NCBI RefSeq assembly: GCF_048544455.1
Contig: NC_133532.1
Span: forward strand, 15,874,948 to 15,938,947
Length of the DNA: 64,000 nt
From: Silene latifolia
Taxonomy: Eukaryota > Streptophyta > Magnoliopsida > Caryophyllales > Caryophyllaceae
Direction of reading: 5' to 3'
Shown here: positions 31,808 through 44,520 of the stretch, one piece after another
How positions within the stretch are numbered: the stretch's first letter is position 1
Layout: each line of letters starts with the position of its first letter
Program-made: the position numbers and the translations under genes
Notes under the pieces: model-generated
Told to the model about the DNA's origin: nothing
The model's input: only the letters and a program-made list of their open reading frames with translations
Database searches by the model: none

Positions 31808-33236
31808 ATGCCTGAAACAAGCGACGTGAACTTCAACCAACTCCAGAATGGTAATGATCAAATCCTAGCCGCGCTAGCTCGCCTCCAAGTTACTCAAGAC
31901 CAAGTGTATGATCGCCTTGACACCATTAAGGGCCGAATATATGTCGTGGAAACGAGGATGCCTCCTCGAGAAAGTGAAGTGTCCGATGAATTTGTGAACA
32001 ACTTTGGGGACGAAAACCCTCCCATAGGTATGACTGCAGCTGAGAAACGACTCCAATACTTGAAGGAGCAATTGATGTATCTCAAAGGGGATGACATTTA
32101 TAGGGAGAACAATCGCAAATATGAGGCCGTGAGTTCCAAGTTGCCAACCAACTTCAACATGACGGATATCCCTAAATTCAAGGGGCACGAAAACCCTTTG
32201 AACCATATCCGTGCTTTCAAGGATTACAATGTCTATCAAAGGCATTAAACCCGAGATGTTCTTAAGGATCTTTCCTTCATCTCTTGACACCATCCCAAAA
32301 CAATGGTTCTATTCTCTAGAGCACAAGAAAATCGCTACCTGGGATGATGCCGCAATCGAGTTTGCTAAACAATATGCGGATAATGCTGAAATCCAAGTCA
32401 ACATGCGTACTTTAGAGGTTCTTGCCCAAAATGACAAAGAAGGTTTCACCGATTTCCTAAGTCGGTGGAGGAAGACTAGTACTCAACTTGTTGAACGTCC
32501 GGATGAAGCTACTCTCGTGGATAAATTCGTGGACAACCTAAAACCCATCTATGCAAATCATTTGAGGTATCAGAACATCAAGACCTTCAAAGATTTGACC
32601 GTACTAGGGACGATGATTGAAGATGACATCCGTAAAGGGCTCTTGTCCAAAACGATAGGTCATGGATATCAAGGCTCAACAAGTCATTCTTACGGCTCTA
32701 CTAGCAAAACTGATGAAGTTAACCTTCTCGAGCCATCTAAGAAGAATACCCCTCCAAGGAAATTCACACATCTAGGGGACACATACTCCAACGCTCTAAA
32801 AAGGTTGATGAAGCTGGGTAAACTTCAACCCATAGGCCCTACACCCGAACCAGAAAAGAAATCCAAGTTCTGGGATGAGAATTTGTACTGCGAATACCAT
32901 AGAGGTAAGGGACATGATACAGAAAAATGTTACAAACTGAAAAATGTACTTCAAGATATGATTGAAGACGGTCGCCTACCAATACCACCTGGAGGTAAGC
33001 CTAACAACACTCAGAATCCTCTTGGAGTTCTGATGATTACAAGTGATGAATCTACCTTAGATTGCTCACATCTTATCTCCCCAAAAGAAGAGGTGATCAA
33101 TGGGATATGGACGGATAGCGAAGAAGATGTCTACCTCCAAGATCTTCCCTTAATCAAGAGCGCCGAAAGCATCATAGATAAGATCATTACCACACTGGGC
33201 ACAGAAACCAACACCATCAATCAGCAGAAAGGATGA
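31808..33236 (+). pseudogene. Element C+ gag
   Basis: Starts MPETSDVNFNQLQNGND. The frame at 31808-32248 is left near 32230, where an extra base relative to the minus-strand copy (see 47017-48150) shifts reading into 32211-33236. The capsid region reads MFLRIFPSSLDTIPKQWFYSL, DDAAIEFAKQYADN, DKEGFTDFLSRWRKTSTQLVE. The zinc-knuckle-like element is CEYHRGKGHDTEKCYKLK. Gag is the particle-forming structural protein. One frameshift separates the two halves; both are otherwise open. Confidence 0.88.
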
Positions 33237-33676
33237 AGAAAATCGATCAAGTGGACAAACAATCAAGGAAGACTCTTCAAGCTCACCACTAGAGAAGGAG
33301 AGGTGTTTAAAGGAGAACCAGAAGACGATGAATTCGAGTCAGAGTCAGAGTCGGAGTCTAGAGAAGTTCCTAGAGAGTCTCCTCCTGTCGTCATTCCCAC
33401 TCCCCTCGTTTCTCCTAGCTTAGTGTCAAATAGCAACAGTAGTTCGGGAAATGTCCCAACCGCTGTCCCTTTACCGCCACTGACTACAGATCAGATGGCT
33501 TCTTTGTTTCAACTTTTCTCAAATTTTAATATGAATAAATCAGGTTCTACTTACTTTTCGTGTTATCTTGAATGCAATTCTGTTTACGATGATACTGAGG
33601 ATGACCCAGACCCAGACTCAATCTAAATACCTCCCTACATAGCCAAAGAATATTACAAGAGGGGGAAGGGGGACTA
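33237..33676 (+). other. Element C+ gag-pol spacer without visible protease
   Basis: 33303-33626 encodes a Glu/Ser/Pro-rich segment (ESESESESREVPRESPP, then DDTEDDPDPDSI). I see no DTG or DSG aspartic protease motif between the end of gag and the RT region. Either the protease was deleted or it is too diverged to see by eye. Confidence 0.45.
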
Positions 33677-35455
33677 GTGATAGAAAATACTGAACCCATC
33701 AACGTAGGAACTGAACTAGAACCCCAAGAACTTAGGATAGGGACGACCTTGAGCCCTACCAAAAGGGCCAATTTCATAGACCTCCTGCACGAGTTCAAAG
33801 ACGTTTTTGCTTGGTCCTACAAAGATATGCCAGGAATCGACAGGGATATCGCAGAGCATAGAATCCCAATCAAACCAGGTTTGAAACCCGTGAAACAGAA
33901 GCTTCGTCGAATGAGGACAGAATGGGCTCTCAAGATCAAAGAAGAAGTCGATAAACAATTCAAAGCCGGGTTCATTAAAGTTTCCGAGTACTCAGACTGG
34001 GTAGCTAACATAGTACCCGTACCCAAAAAGGATGGGAGAATCCGTGTTTGTGTTGACTTTAGAGACTTAAACAAAGCGAGTCCTAAGGATGACTTTCCTC
34101 TACCACATATCGACATATTGGTGGACAATACAACAGATCACGCGTTACTATCCTTCATGGATGGATACGCAGGATATAACCAGATCAAGATGGCCTTAGA
34201 AGACATTCATAAGACCGCCTTCGTCACTCAATGGGGAACCTATTGCTACACGGTTATGCCATTTGGGTTAATCAACGCCGGAGCTACATATCAACGCACC
34301 GCAACTACGCTCTTACATGACATGATGCATAAATAAGTTGAGGTATACGTAGATGACATGATTGTCAAGTCCAAGGAAAGAGAGGGACACATTGCGAACC
34401 TTCGCAAATTCTTCTCAAGGCTACGGAAGTACAACATGTGGCTCAACCCTCAGAAATGCGCATTCGGAGTGACATCTGGCAAACTCCTGGGATACGTTGT
34501 TAGCCAACGAGGTATAGAAATAGACCCTTCCAAGATCAAAGCTCTAATCGAAATGCCGCAACCTCAAACAGAGAAAGAAGTTAGAGGATTCCTAGGCAAG
34601 GTGCAATACATTAGTCGATTCATATCAAAACTCACCATGATCTGCGAACCTATCTTCAAGAAGTTAAAGAAAACAGATCACACCATGTGGGATGATGACT
34701 GTCAGAAGTCTTTCGACCGAATCAAGGAAATACTAGCCAAACCACCAATGCTCATGCCACTTCAACGAGATCAACCTCTTGGTTTATATCTCACGGTAAC
34801 TGAAACGACCATGGGCGCCATGCTAGCTCAAACTGTAGGAAAAGAAGAAAGAGCTATCTACTACCTTAGTAAGAAGTTCTTGGAGTACGAGTGCAAATAC
34901 ACACCACTCGAGAAGACATGCCTCGCTCTTGTGTGGGCAACGAAGAAGCTACGCCATTACATGTTTAGCTACTCCGTCAAAATATTCTCCAAAATGGACC
35001 CTGTCAAATACCTCTTCGAGAAACCCGTTCTCAATGGACGTTTAGCAAGATGGACTTTGATACTCTCAGAGTTCGATCTCAAGTATGTACCTCTGAAAGT
35101 TATAAAGGGGGGCGCCGTTGCCGAATTCTTCACAGAAAATCCCATCAATGATACACAAACGATAGACACCTGGTCGTTTCCGGATGAGGATATACTCCAA
35201 ACAGATGTAGACTCCTGGGACCTCTATTTTGATGGGGCATCAAATTTAAGAGGATTTGGAATAGGAGTGTTGCTCATTTCTCCTGAAGGCGAGCATACAC
35301 CAATCTATGTCAAACTCGACTTCGAGGTGACAAATAACGCCGCAAAATACGAAGCCTGTCTCATCGGATTGCAAGCGGCAGTAAGTTTAGGCATAAAGAA
35401 TCTTCGAGTACATGGGGATTCATCTTTGATCATCAATCAAATTACGGGATCTTGG
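33677..35455 (+). pseudogene. Element C+ RT, RNase H and archaeal-type RNase H
   Basis: The frame at 33677-34336 carries FAWSYKDMPGIDRDIAEH, PVKQKLRRM, SDWVANIVPVPKKDGRIRVC, FRDLNKASPKDDFPLP and TVMPFGLINAGATYQR. A TAA at 34334-34336 interrupts just before VEVYVDDMIVKSK (the YVDD box). 34358-35455 continues with LNPQKCAFGV, ERAIYYLSKKF, YTPLEKTCLALVWATKKLRHY (RNase H) and then WDLYFDGASN...GIGVLLISPEGE and DFEVTNNAAKYEACLIGL (second RNase H, catalytic D and E visible). Reading ends in the Athila-like insertion at about 35456, before the second RNase H is complete. Apart from the stop and the insertion this pol is well preserved. Confidence 0.9.
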
Positions 35456-37709
35456 AATATTTGTTTGCACCTTTAAATTTGATAAAAATTCAAAAAAATG
35501 CCTAAAAATTGAAAAATTTCAAAAATTCCAAAAATATTGCATTGTATATATATGTTTGTCTAACAAGTGGCGCAGGCACATACGGGACATTTGAGGCATT
35601 AGGAGACTAGAAGACCGCTCGGTTTAATCTTTCCTATCTCTTTCTCCTTTACTATTCTTTTCCTTTATATTGTTGGATATATGGAGGAGGATGGGCTATG
35701 TTGATGAGGATGTTCCATTTTGGAACTTGGTGTGTGTTGCTTACGTGCTGCTAGGTTTAGATAATTGTTGCATGTTTATTTATGTTGCTAGTACTTAGAA
35801 ATGCATTTCGTATCTTGTGAATATGTGTTTGTTGCTTTATTTACATTTTGCATCGAGTTTGTATATAAATTTTTGAACAAAATTTGGTCTAGGAAGGGAG
35901 TATGATACCCTCTATGATGATATTGTCTAAGCTGTGTCTTTCCCCTCTTAGTGGCTTACACCTTGTGACCTCCTTGTTAGGGTGTTTGCTTGCAAATACC
36001 CGGGAAATAAGGCTAGACCGGAAAGTTTTGACCACCATGTGAGACCAAGACCGTAGACTAGGCCTAGATTTCGACATAGCTACTTACATGTGAGATTTAG
36101 AGCCTCCTTGGGACCGGTGCATCCATACCCGGTCTCCCTTTAGGTGTGAGTAGGCTCCTCGCGTGGCATGTCACATCACGACGCACAAGCATGGCGTCCT
36201 TTCCTTTTAGACCATGAGATGTTCATTTATATGCATATTTTGAAACAACAAGTTGCATTTCATTTCTTTTTGAGCCTCACATTGCCAAATAAGCCTAATT
36301 CTTCGACCCTTTAGACTAGGACCGATTTTGTTTACCCCTTTTGAGCCCTGACCTTTCATTTGATACCTACGATACTAACTACAACCCAAAAACAACTGAC
36401 CTTGATCAAGAAAGTTGTCTATGAGTTTTGGTAGTATGAAGCTAGGGGATTTGAATCTTGGTTTAGTGGATGTGCACAATCCACTTGAGTCGGAATGATG
36501 GTTTAGTTTGGTTTGCTTTGAATAAAGAGGTTTTGAAAAAGAAAAGGAGAAAAATGTAACGAAAAAGAAAAAAATTTGCACAATTACTTTGTTTGACGAG
36601 AAAAAGCCAAGCAACACTCCTTCATCAATGGAGTAGAAAAAGGCGTTGCAAGAATAAAAGGGGACTTGATGTTTTTCCTAAGTGAGTCGGGTTTACACAT
36701 TTTTTGCTCGATTTTGGCAAGCCAATTTCTTGTTAGGGTGTAGACGTTGCTCATTGGTTGCAATAAGGTGACGATTTTTGTATTTTTCCAAAGAGAGTCG
36801 GGTTTGCACAATGTTTGCATTAATTCGGGAAACCGATTTTTGTTAGGGTGTAGACGTTACTCTTTTGTTGTAATAAAAGTGGAAGAAGCGGAATTTTGAC
36901 AACGACTTGATTTTAAACTCCAAATGATCCATAACGGTGCTTGCACCAATCCCGTTTCGACCCATCACCTAGCCCCGTTACAACCCTTGTTTCTTTTATG
37001 CATATTTTTCTTTTTTGCATCTCATTAATGGTCTTGTAGGAGAAGATTCCATGTTAGATTGCGGGCATGTCTCACGAGTCGAGTAGATGAGTGATTTTGG
37101 TTACTTTTTGCACAAAAATCACCCGTTCTAAAAACAAAATGAGAGATTAGTGAAAACCGTGAGGAAGTCGGTAATCTTGGTCCCCTTAGTCATGGGTCAA
37201 TTCGGTTGAATCTTGAGTGTGTCATGTGATTCTCGAAGGTTAAGCTTTGCTTCCCCCTTTCCCGTCTTTGAATTTATTTCTTAGGCATTTAGTTGTCGCA
37301 TAAAGGTTGCTTGAGCCACCATTAGGGCATTGACACCCGCCAAGACTATGAGACGGTATCTCCCGACCAAAGTCTTTAACTGTTCAAAGTAAAACGGCCG
37401 CTTAGATGGGGAAAGCGGTTTGACCTTTTTGTGATGCATCCTATATTTTGATTCATGCTTCATTGTTGGTTGCGTCAAAAATTTTGTAGCAAGACCCAAC
37501 TTGCCTTGCAATAGGGCACTCTCCCCTCATGGGTGTCAAATTGCGAGTTGAAGGGGCGTTGAGTGCGCTAATACTCGATCGGCTTAGGTAGTAGCTTAGT
37601 TTAGCGATGCTTATTTTGTGCACCCACTCTCCATATCTATTGTAGTAGGGACTTGTACATCGATTTTGGACTTACTCGAGGACGAGTAAAGTTTAAGTGT
37701 GGGGAGATT
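35456..37709 (+). other. Element E 3' untranslated region
   Basis: Non-coding. A/T-rich block with repeated AAAATTCAAAAAT-like words at 35480-35550, then mixed sequence without any open frame that I recognise. Ends in the purine-rich GTGTGGGGAGATT just before the LTR. Confidence 0.55.
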
Positions 37710-40119
37710 TGATGGGTAGCATTTTAGTCGTATTTTACCCATACTTTTACTATTATTCAACTCGATTTTGTGTGCGTTAAATGTTTAAATAACTCATTTA
37801 ATTACTAATTTATAATAATTCGTCGTATTAGTTAAACTTAATAATTAGTCGGTTTTATATAATATTAGTATTATTAGTATTAATTTATTAATATATTATT
37901 TTAATGTATAGGCGAGACGGGAAAGCATGGCGGAATAAAGACGGAGAATGGTGATGCAAGCAAGTTGAAACGGGTCAAAGTGCAAAATAAATCAAAGGAA
38001 ACCAAAATGACAAGTCAACAATTGACTTTGACAAAGACCGTGTCATCATCACCAACATACCATTTTTCTCATTTAACTCCACCATTCCCATGTTACCAAC
38101 AAACACCAACTGACCAACATCACGACATTTCATCATCATCTTTACTAATCCATTTCCACATTAGACCACCATTTCATCACCTTCATCCCCTGCAATTACA
38201 CCACCATTTATTTCACCTTCGTTTTCACCTCACCATTGCAACATCAACAATTCAACCTCCATTTATATCCCCTGTAACCACAAATTGCAACCTGACATCA
38301 CCACTCATCATTCATCACCATTTTCGTCTTCATTAACCGAGCTCATCATCAACACTACATCACCATTTCAGCTCGTCTTTACACCTCCCCTGCTCACCTC
38401 CATTAAACCACCAGACCATTCAAATCGACCAAAACCAACCCGCCATTACTCCATCACCATTAAACCCATGTCCCTTCTCCTCCATCATCAACGATCAATC
38501 AATTCGCACCAACAATTCAGTCATCATACTCACCTTCATTCTCCATACCGGTCAACCGGCAGCCGACCTCCCCTACCGGTAGCCGCAACATTAATTTTCC
38601 CTTCTTTTTGTGAAAGACTCGCTACCGGTCATAGCCACCGGCAGCCGACAAGCCGGCAAACAGTCCCCTTCTTTCAAATCTCGCATCAATTGTGTTTCTA
38701 TGCCGGTTGCCCGGCAGCCGACTTACCGGCACCCACTACAGCCCATTTAATTCCTCCCTTTTTTGACGCTACTCGCTACCGGTGACAAGCCCCGGCCGCC
38801 GGTGACCCGGCAACCACTCCCCTTGCTGCTATTGTTCCTTCCGTCATTCCCCCTTTTCCCATTTTTTTGTTCGGTTTGAGGTGTTGATTTTTAGTGGGTT
38901 ATTATGAGGATTGTTATTATTATTATTAGTGTCATTATTAGTGTCATTATTAGTAGTAGTAATTAGTATATTAGTAGAAGTAGTATAAAAAGACCCATAG
39001 ACATTAGAAAGACATACACTACCCTTAGACATTAGAAAATTAGACTAGAAAATTAGTATTAGTTTATCATTCTCTCTCAATATTGTAGAACCCTAATACT
39101 TACCCTCTCGTTTTCATTCAATAAAATTTGCAATCTTTCTTTAATTATTAGTTTAATTTTTCCTTTGTTTATGCAAGTTCTTCATCTCTCATTTGTATAC
39201 AATTAGTATTTTGGGTTGTATTTGAAGATTAGAAGAAATTCATTCTTCCATTATTATCCAAGATTGCTACTTTCCTCTTTGTTGGTATAATTCTCATCTT
39301 TTGTTTGCATTTACTTTCATTTGTTTACATTTCTTATGTTGTTTAATTGCTATTCATCAAAAGTATTAGTCTTTATCATGTTTGCAATGTTTACTTGTAT
39401 ATTGTTGGAAATTGTTGGTAATTTCTCACCCATGAACATGTGTGAGTAGTCTTATCTAGGGTCTAGGGGGAATTTGGGTAATTAAGGGGATGATTTTGGG
39501 TTGTTAACCTTTTGAATTGGGTGATTATGTGGTTTCTACTCTTAATGCATTTGAAGTGTTTGTGGAAATGCCTCAATGAAAATTGGACATTTCATTAACA
39601 TGTTTGGCTTACCTTGGTGCATTGTGCTATTAGATAGTTTTAGAAGTACTTATAGATGAGTTTTAATGAAAGTTAGAACATCTCTTTGATGCATTCGATC
39701 CGTCTTGGTGCTCATGCTATTGGGTAGTCTTTATGCTTTATTTGTAGCTAGTTCATCTCGATCAAGTGACAACTTATTGAGGAGCTTAAGGTGACTAAGA
39801 AATTAGTCTTAAACCCTTGACCACTATTATTACCCTTTTCTTGTTAGACCTTGTTTCTCCCCCTAATTGCCCTTTGTGAACCCAAAGACCTTAGCCTTCC
39901 ATCAATTGAATACAATCCCATTTAGTTTAATTTATACCTTATTGCATCTTAGTTTGAGATAAATCAACATCTTATTTTATTTGACTAAACTAAAGACTTA
40001 AACAAACCAAGTATCTAACCCCCGCCATCTTTGTGTTCGACACCCGAATAAATACTACTTTTATTTGGTTTTATAAATTGTTTTTGGTACCGGAAGTGAC
40101 GGCAAAAACCCGGTCATCA
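37710..40119 (+). repeat. Element E LTR
   Basis: Starts TGATGGGTAGCATTTTAG and ends CCCGGTCATCA, bounded by TG...CA. 2410 bp. 38540-38815 is an unusual block rich in ACCGG/CCGGC words (ACCGGCAGCCGAC-like, at least five times) inside otherwise AT-rich DNA. 38905-38960 has (ATT)n microsatellite sequence. ORFs over 37965-38785 are low-complexity (His/Pro/Thr) and not real genes. Confidence 0.7.
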
Positions 40120-41372
40120 GAACCTTGGTTCCAAGCGATCCTAAACTTCAAGCTCAATGGCACATATCCACCAGAAATGGACAAAAGGGGACAACGCGCT
40201 ATCCGCTTGCTAGCTTCCCAATACGTTCTCATGCAAGGGGAACTATATAAAAGAACACCTCTTGGTGTAATCCTACGTTGTCTTGATCATTCACAGGCAC
40301 GGAAAGTGATGGAAGAAGTCCATGATGGAGAATGTGGCCCTCACATGAGTGGACCCATGATGGCAAAGAAAATCACACGTTTAGGGTATTATTGGACCAC
40401 GATGGAATCTGATTGTATCAAAAATGTAAGACATTGCCATAATTGACAGATTTTCGGGAACGTACAACATGTCCCTCCTTCATTGCTTTACACCATGACA
40501 TCTCCCTGGCCATTTTCTGCTTGGGGAATTGACATCATCGGCAAGATCACTCCAGCCGGAACAGGAGGTCACTGTTTCATCCTAGTAGCAATCGATTATT
40601 TCACCAAATGGGTAGAAGCGGCTTCCTACACCAGTCTTACAGCCAAGAACGTGGCAAAGTTCATACAAACCAACATTATCTGTCGATATGGTTGCCCACG
40701 TGAAATCATCAGTGACAATGGATCACATTTCCAAGCTGAGACTGAACAATTGCTAGCCAAATACAAAATTAAGCATCACCACTCCTCACCATATAGACCA
40801 CAAACCAATAGCGCGGTAGAGGCAGCAAACAAGAATGTTGTCACGATTCTCAAGAAAATGATTGACAACTATAGAGATTGGCCAAGCAAGATACCCTTTG
40901 CTTTATGGGGATACCGTACGTCTGTTCGGACGCCCACTGGGCCACCCCTTTCTATTTGACCTATGGCATGGAAGTCGTACAACCAGTCGAGCTAGAAATA
41001 CCATCCTTGCATATTTTACTCGAAAGTCAAATCCCAGAAGCCGAGTGGAAGAGGGATAGATATGAAGAACTCATCCTCCTGGATGAATGAAGGTTACGCG
41101 CATTACATAATGTACAAACCTACCAAGCACGTATCAAACGAGCCTTCAACAAAAGGGTTAAGCCAAGGAACATCAAAGAAGGAGACTTGGTCCTCAAATC
41201 AATTAGAGCTCTCTTACCTGTCGATCAACGAGGAAAATTCAAACCCAATTGGGCCGGGCCATTCCTAGTCAAGTCCATACTTTCAGGGGGCGCGGTTAGG
41301 ATCACAGACCTAGATGGGAATGAATTTGCCAACCCAACAAACCTCGACCAACTGAAACGTTACTATGCCTAG
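40120..41372 (+). pseudogene. Element C+ integrase
   Basis: Upstream part EPWFQAILNFKLNGTYPPEM, GELYKRTPLGVILRCL, VMEEVHDGECGPHMSG and KNVRHCHN is the integrase HHCC region. A TGA at 40444-40446 replaces the next codon. The core 40483-40959 carries WGIDIIGKITP, YFTKWVEAASY, IISDNGSHF and NSAVEAANKN, so all three acidic catalytic residues (D, D, E) are visible. A frameshift near 40930 leads through short frames to 41187-41372, with NWAGPFLVKSILSGGAVRI, the GPY/F-like C-terminal module. The catalytic core itself looks intact. Confidence 0.9.
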
Positions 41373-42115
41373 AATATGAGCAAAAAACGCGCCTCGCGTA
41401 ACCTCACGTGTCACTCTTGTGGCACGAAATAAACGGCCCCTGGCCAAGCTGGACTAAGCTAATGTCATCTTGCTCTTGTATTTTGACAATTTGTCATTCT
41501 CACATCATCAAATAAACTAAATTGCGTTTTAGGAGTAAGTAAAGCTCATACTTATTTTCTAAGTTCATTACAAGCTCTTGCTTAGAACAATTATTCTTTT
41601 ACATTTACTCGAACTACGCACAAGGGTTTGATTTCATTTTCTAAAATGAATACGTAGGCAATCCCTCACGGGATACAACCCATTGAAGTGTCTTAAATGT
41701 AAATAGAAGGACATTTGAAATTGCATTTGAAATTCGACAAGAATAATCATAGAAAATCATAACGGTTTCTTAACCACTCGACCTTTTTATTTCATTTCTT
41801 TAATAATAATAGTACGTTACATAATAAAAATAAATAGGCTAGGATTCTAAAAACCCACCTTCTTATTACAATAATAATAATAATAAATAATCATAAAGAC
41901 TTAGACTACTCTTCCATTTTCCCCTTTGCCTTTGTCATTTTTATTATATTTCTTGTCCCGACCTCGAGCCGGATGCTCTTGCGCCACTTCCGACCTAATC
42001 ACCAACGGTCTCTCTCGTGGTCTTGCTTTGCCATTCTTGTCAACCACCATCTCGACGGCAGGAGAAGTCTTCGGTTTCTTCAAAGGATGAACAACTCGAA
42101 ATCCGGCTTCCTCCT
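41373..42115. other. Region after element C+ integrase, with an antisense ORF remnant
   Basis: Mostly AT-rich and non-coding, with an (ATA)n run near 41865-41890. On the minus strand 41901-42110 encodes a Lys/Arg-rich tail (RPRERPLVIRSEVAQEHPA, then KKYNKNDKGKGENG) ending at a stop. It is cut at 42115 by the inverted LTR. By position it could be the end of an antisense gene of element C+, but it has no resemblance to the PMD gene tail at 63317-63454. Function unknown. Confidence 0.35.
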
Positions 42116-44520
42116 TGTGGACAGCGGGGGTGCCCACGGGGGCGCTTGGGAGGAAAGAGGAACAAGCGTTTGCATTTTTGTTGGAGTCGCCACCAATTTT
42201 TATGGGAAATTGGAACCGTTCGAATACCTCGTGTCATGTCAAGACACAAAGTAAAGACATGAACACTAAGCAATCGTTACCCTTAGCATTCTATGTCTAC
42301 AATGACTCTCGTGGATGCCAATGAACACGGGTGCTCACGGAGATCTGGAGTAAGGGGTGAGGGTACGTATTAGGAAGCTCTTTTGATCGAACACCTAATC
42401 CCGCCCGCCTCGATAGCGGCCTCTACTAATGATTAGGGAAATTATTCGTACTTGATATATCGTCGGCTATATGCATGCAATGCAACATCCAAGTTTTAAT
42501 CCTAGCATGTGAGAATTAATACTAAGTCGGTTGACAATTAATTAGCAAACAATTGGGTCCAAGTAGGATTTAATGTTCAATTACACGTGAAAACATACAA
42601 ATGGATACAAGAAATATGACAAATATAATAAAGAAAATTACAATAATGAAAATTACAATAATTACATTGGGATAGGCGATTTATGTCGAAAATACCTTTA
42701 AAACGGATAATTTGAGAAAACGAATAAAAGAATAAATTAACGAACACAACAGAAGGCGATAATACGGATAATAGTCAATTAAACGTAAGCTAATTAAGCT
42801 AGGTCAAGCAACAACGGAGTTCGAGAGAGAACTCATCTCGAACAGCGCAGCAGATCGCGCCCTCGGAAGAGGCGCAGCAGAGATCTTGCGTCTGTTCCAA
42901 GGGTGAGTTCGGGCCGTGAAGTTTGAACTGCAAATCGTTAATATCAATTGGTTAATTTAAGGATCGATTATGATATTTACTCGGATGGAAGTGATTAATG
43001 GGTCATTTACATGTGAATGATGGTCATAAAAGCAATAAACATGGATGAGACGGATTTAAGACGAATTATTTACAAGATTAATGAGATTAATAATTAACAA
43101 ATATAAATTAACTAAACAAATTAATTAGGTTAAACAAGTTATTAATGACGAACTAATGATGGTGACGATAAATAACAGATGAAAAATATATCAATGACGA
43201 ATTCCAGAGACTCAATATGGATGAATCGAACCTCTAAAACCCGAATTTAATTTTAATGACGAAAACCCGCAAATATGAATTATAAGGGTTTTAAGTCGGG
43301 ATTTAATAATGAATTAAATACTAATGATGATTAATGATATATATGTGAGATGATAAGCTATTATGTCAAAGAATTAACAAGAAACAAACGAAACAAATTT
43401 TGACGAACGAATTACAGAGGACGAAGGAAGAAGAAAGGAAGCAGGAACTGCGGCAGCCTCACGAAGAGGCGCAGCAGGAACTGCGCTCATTCAAAGAGGC
43501 GCAGCAGTTGCTGCGTCCTTTCTCGACGGTTACCTTCTGGAAATCCGTAAAAAGAAGTTTTGAACATGGTTTTAGAAATCGGTTTTAAGAGGACGTAAAT
43601 CTTACATTGATGATACAAAAAGGTAAATACAATAAATAAATAAGGATTATACACCCTCAGACTTACATGTTTACGAAACGAGAAGGACTAAGATATCGAT
43701 TAGTGATGCTCGACGCGAATGCAAAGAAAGTGCCCTCGTAAGAGGAAAACGATTAATTAATTAAGATGATTGATTGTGGAGTTGGTCAAATTGGTCGATC
43801 ATGCAAACGAGGCTGGTACTCAGAAGGATCCGAGCTTACGTGGTCGAATGTTCAAGCACGTAGACGCCAAAAAGTAAGAACAAAGGTCTAGAATGCAAAG
43901 GGAGAAGAGAAGGGCGGACACTCGCGTGAGAAATATGAGGAGCGAAGGCTCCTATTTATACTAATCACGTGGAGGAATTAGGGTTTCAGAGACTCTTTGG
44001 ATGTGAATCTCGGAAAGATATGAAAAAGATACGAGAATTACGCAGAAAGGACTGGGAAGAGGCGCAGCAGCCCACTGCGTCTCTTGGAAAGAGCGCAAAG
44101 ACTGCTGCGTATGTTCCAAAGTGGTTTCCTCCTGCGGAAGAAAGATTTCCGCGTTTAAGTTATGGTAGGATGGAATAATTTGGTTTTCCTTAATACTTTA
44201 TGTGAATATTTCGGGAAATTGTTTACCAAAGGATGAAAATTATGAAATATGGAATAGAAATATCCGGAACATTCCGAACATTCGACTCGGGATTTAACGG
44301 TTATCGAGAAAATGGAGACGGTTTTAGGCCGGACTCCAAATGTACTCTAATTATCAAAACGACCGTATCGGCACGTAGATGACAACTAAGAGGTAGACAT
44401 TAATATTTGAGCAATCACTTGACGATAATCTTACGAATTGTCACAAATCGTTCCGCGTACCAAACATGCGGCCCAATCATCACCGGGTGGTTTGCGAGAG
44501 GTGCAGAAATGAGGTATCTC
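42116..44520 (-). repeat. Family C LTR, inverted copy 1
   Basis: The plus strand starts TGTGGACAGCGGG and ends GAGGTATCTC, next to GAGCCC...TTTGACCGAGG (polypurine tract on the minus strand). About 2.4 kb. GC-rich modules at 42841-42900, 43445-43522 and 44050-44120. TATA-box dyad at 43939-43960. The terminal bases (ACA at the right end) are lost compared with the LTR at 48947-51452. Confidence 0.85.

Larger units (their letters stand above)
35456..40119 (+). mobile_element. Element E: 5'-truncated Athila-like retrotransposon
   Basis: Sequence foreign to the family C pol frame lies between the second RNase H (ends about 35455) and the integrase upstream region (resumes about 40120). 35456-37709 is non-coding and AT-rich, and near 37680 has ACTCGAGGACGAGTAAAG followed by AAGTGTGGGGAGATT, the polypurine region typical of Athila-type elements. 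It is followed by a 2.4-kb LTR. No gag-pol or 5' LTR is present, and no target duplication was found. About 80 residues of host pol are missing at the junction. This is best explained by insertion followed by deletion, or by ectopic recombination. Confidence 0.7.
28615..41372 (+). mobile_element. Element C+: Ogre/Tat-like Ty3/gypsy retrotransposon, 3' LTR missing
   Basis: Plus-strand order: LTR (28615-31006), primer site, leader, gag, spacer, RT, RNase H, archaeal-type RNase H, [Athila-like insertion 35456-40119], integrase to 41372. No plus-oriented 3' LTR follows; instead an inverted family C LTR starts at 42116. The two RNases H and the RT and integrase motifs place it in the Tat/Ogre group. 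Reading frames have few lesions: one gag frameshift, one RT stop, one integrase stop and one integrase frameshift, plus the large insertion. Thus it decayed more recently than its complicated surroundings suggest. Confidence 0.85.

Noticed and set aside
37965..38785. Two His/Pro/Thr-rich ORFs
   Set aside because: They lie within the element E LTR and reflect low-complexity ACC/ATC-rich sequence.
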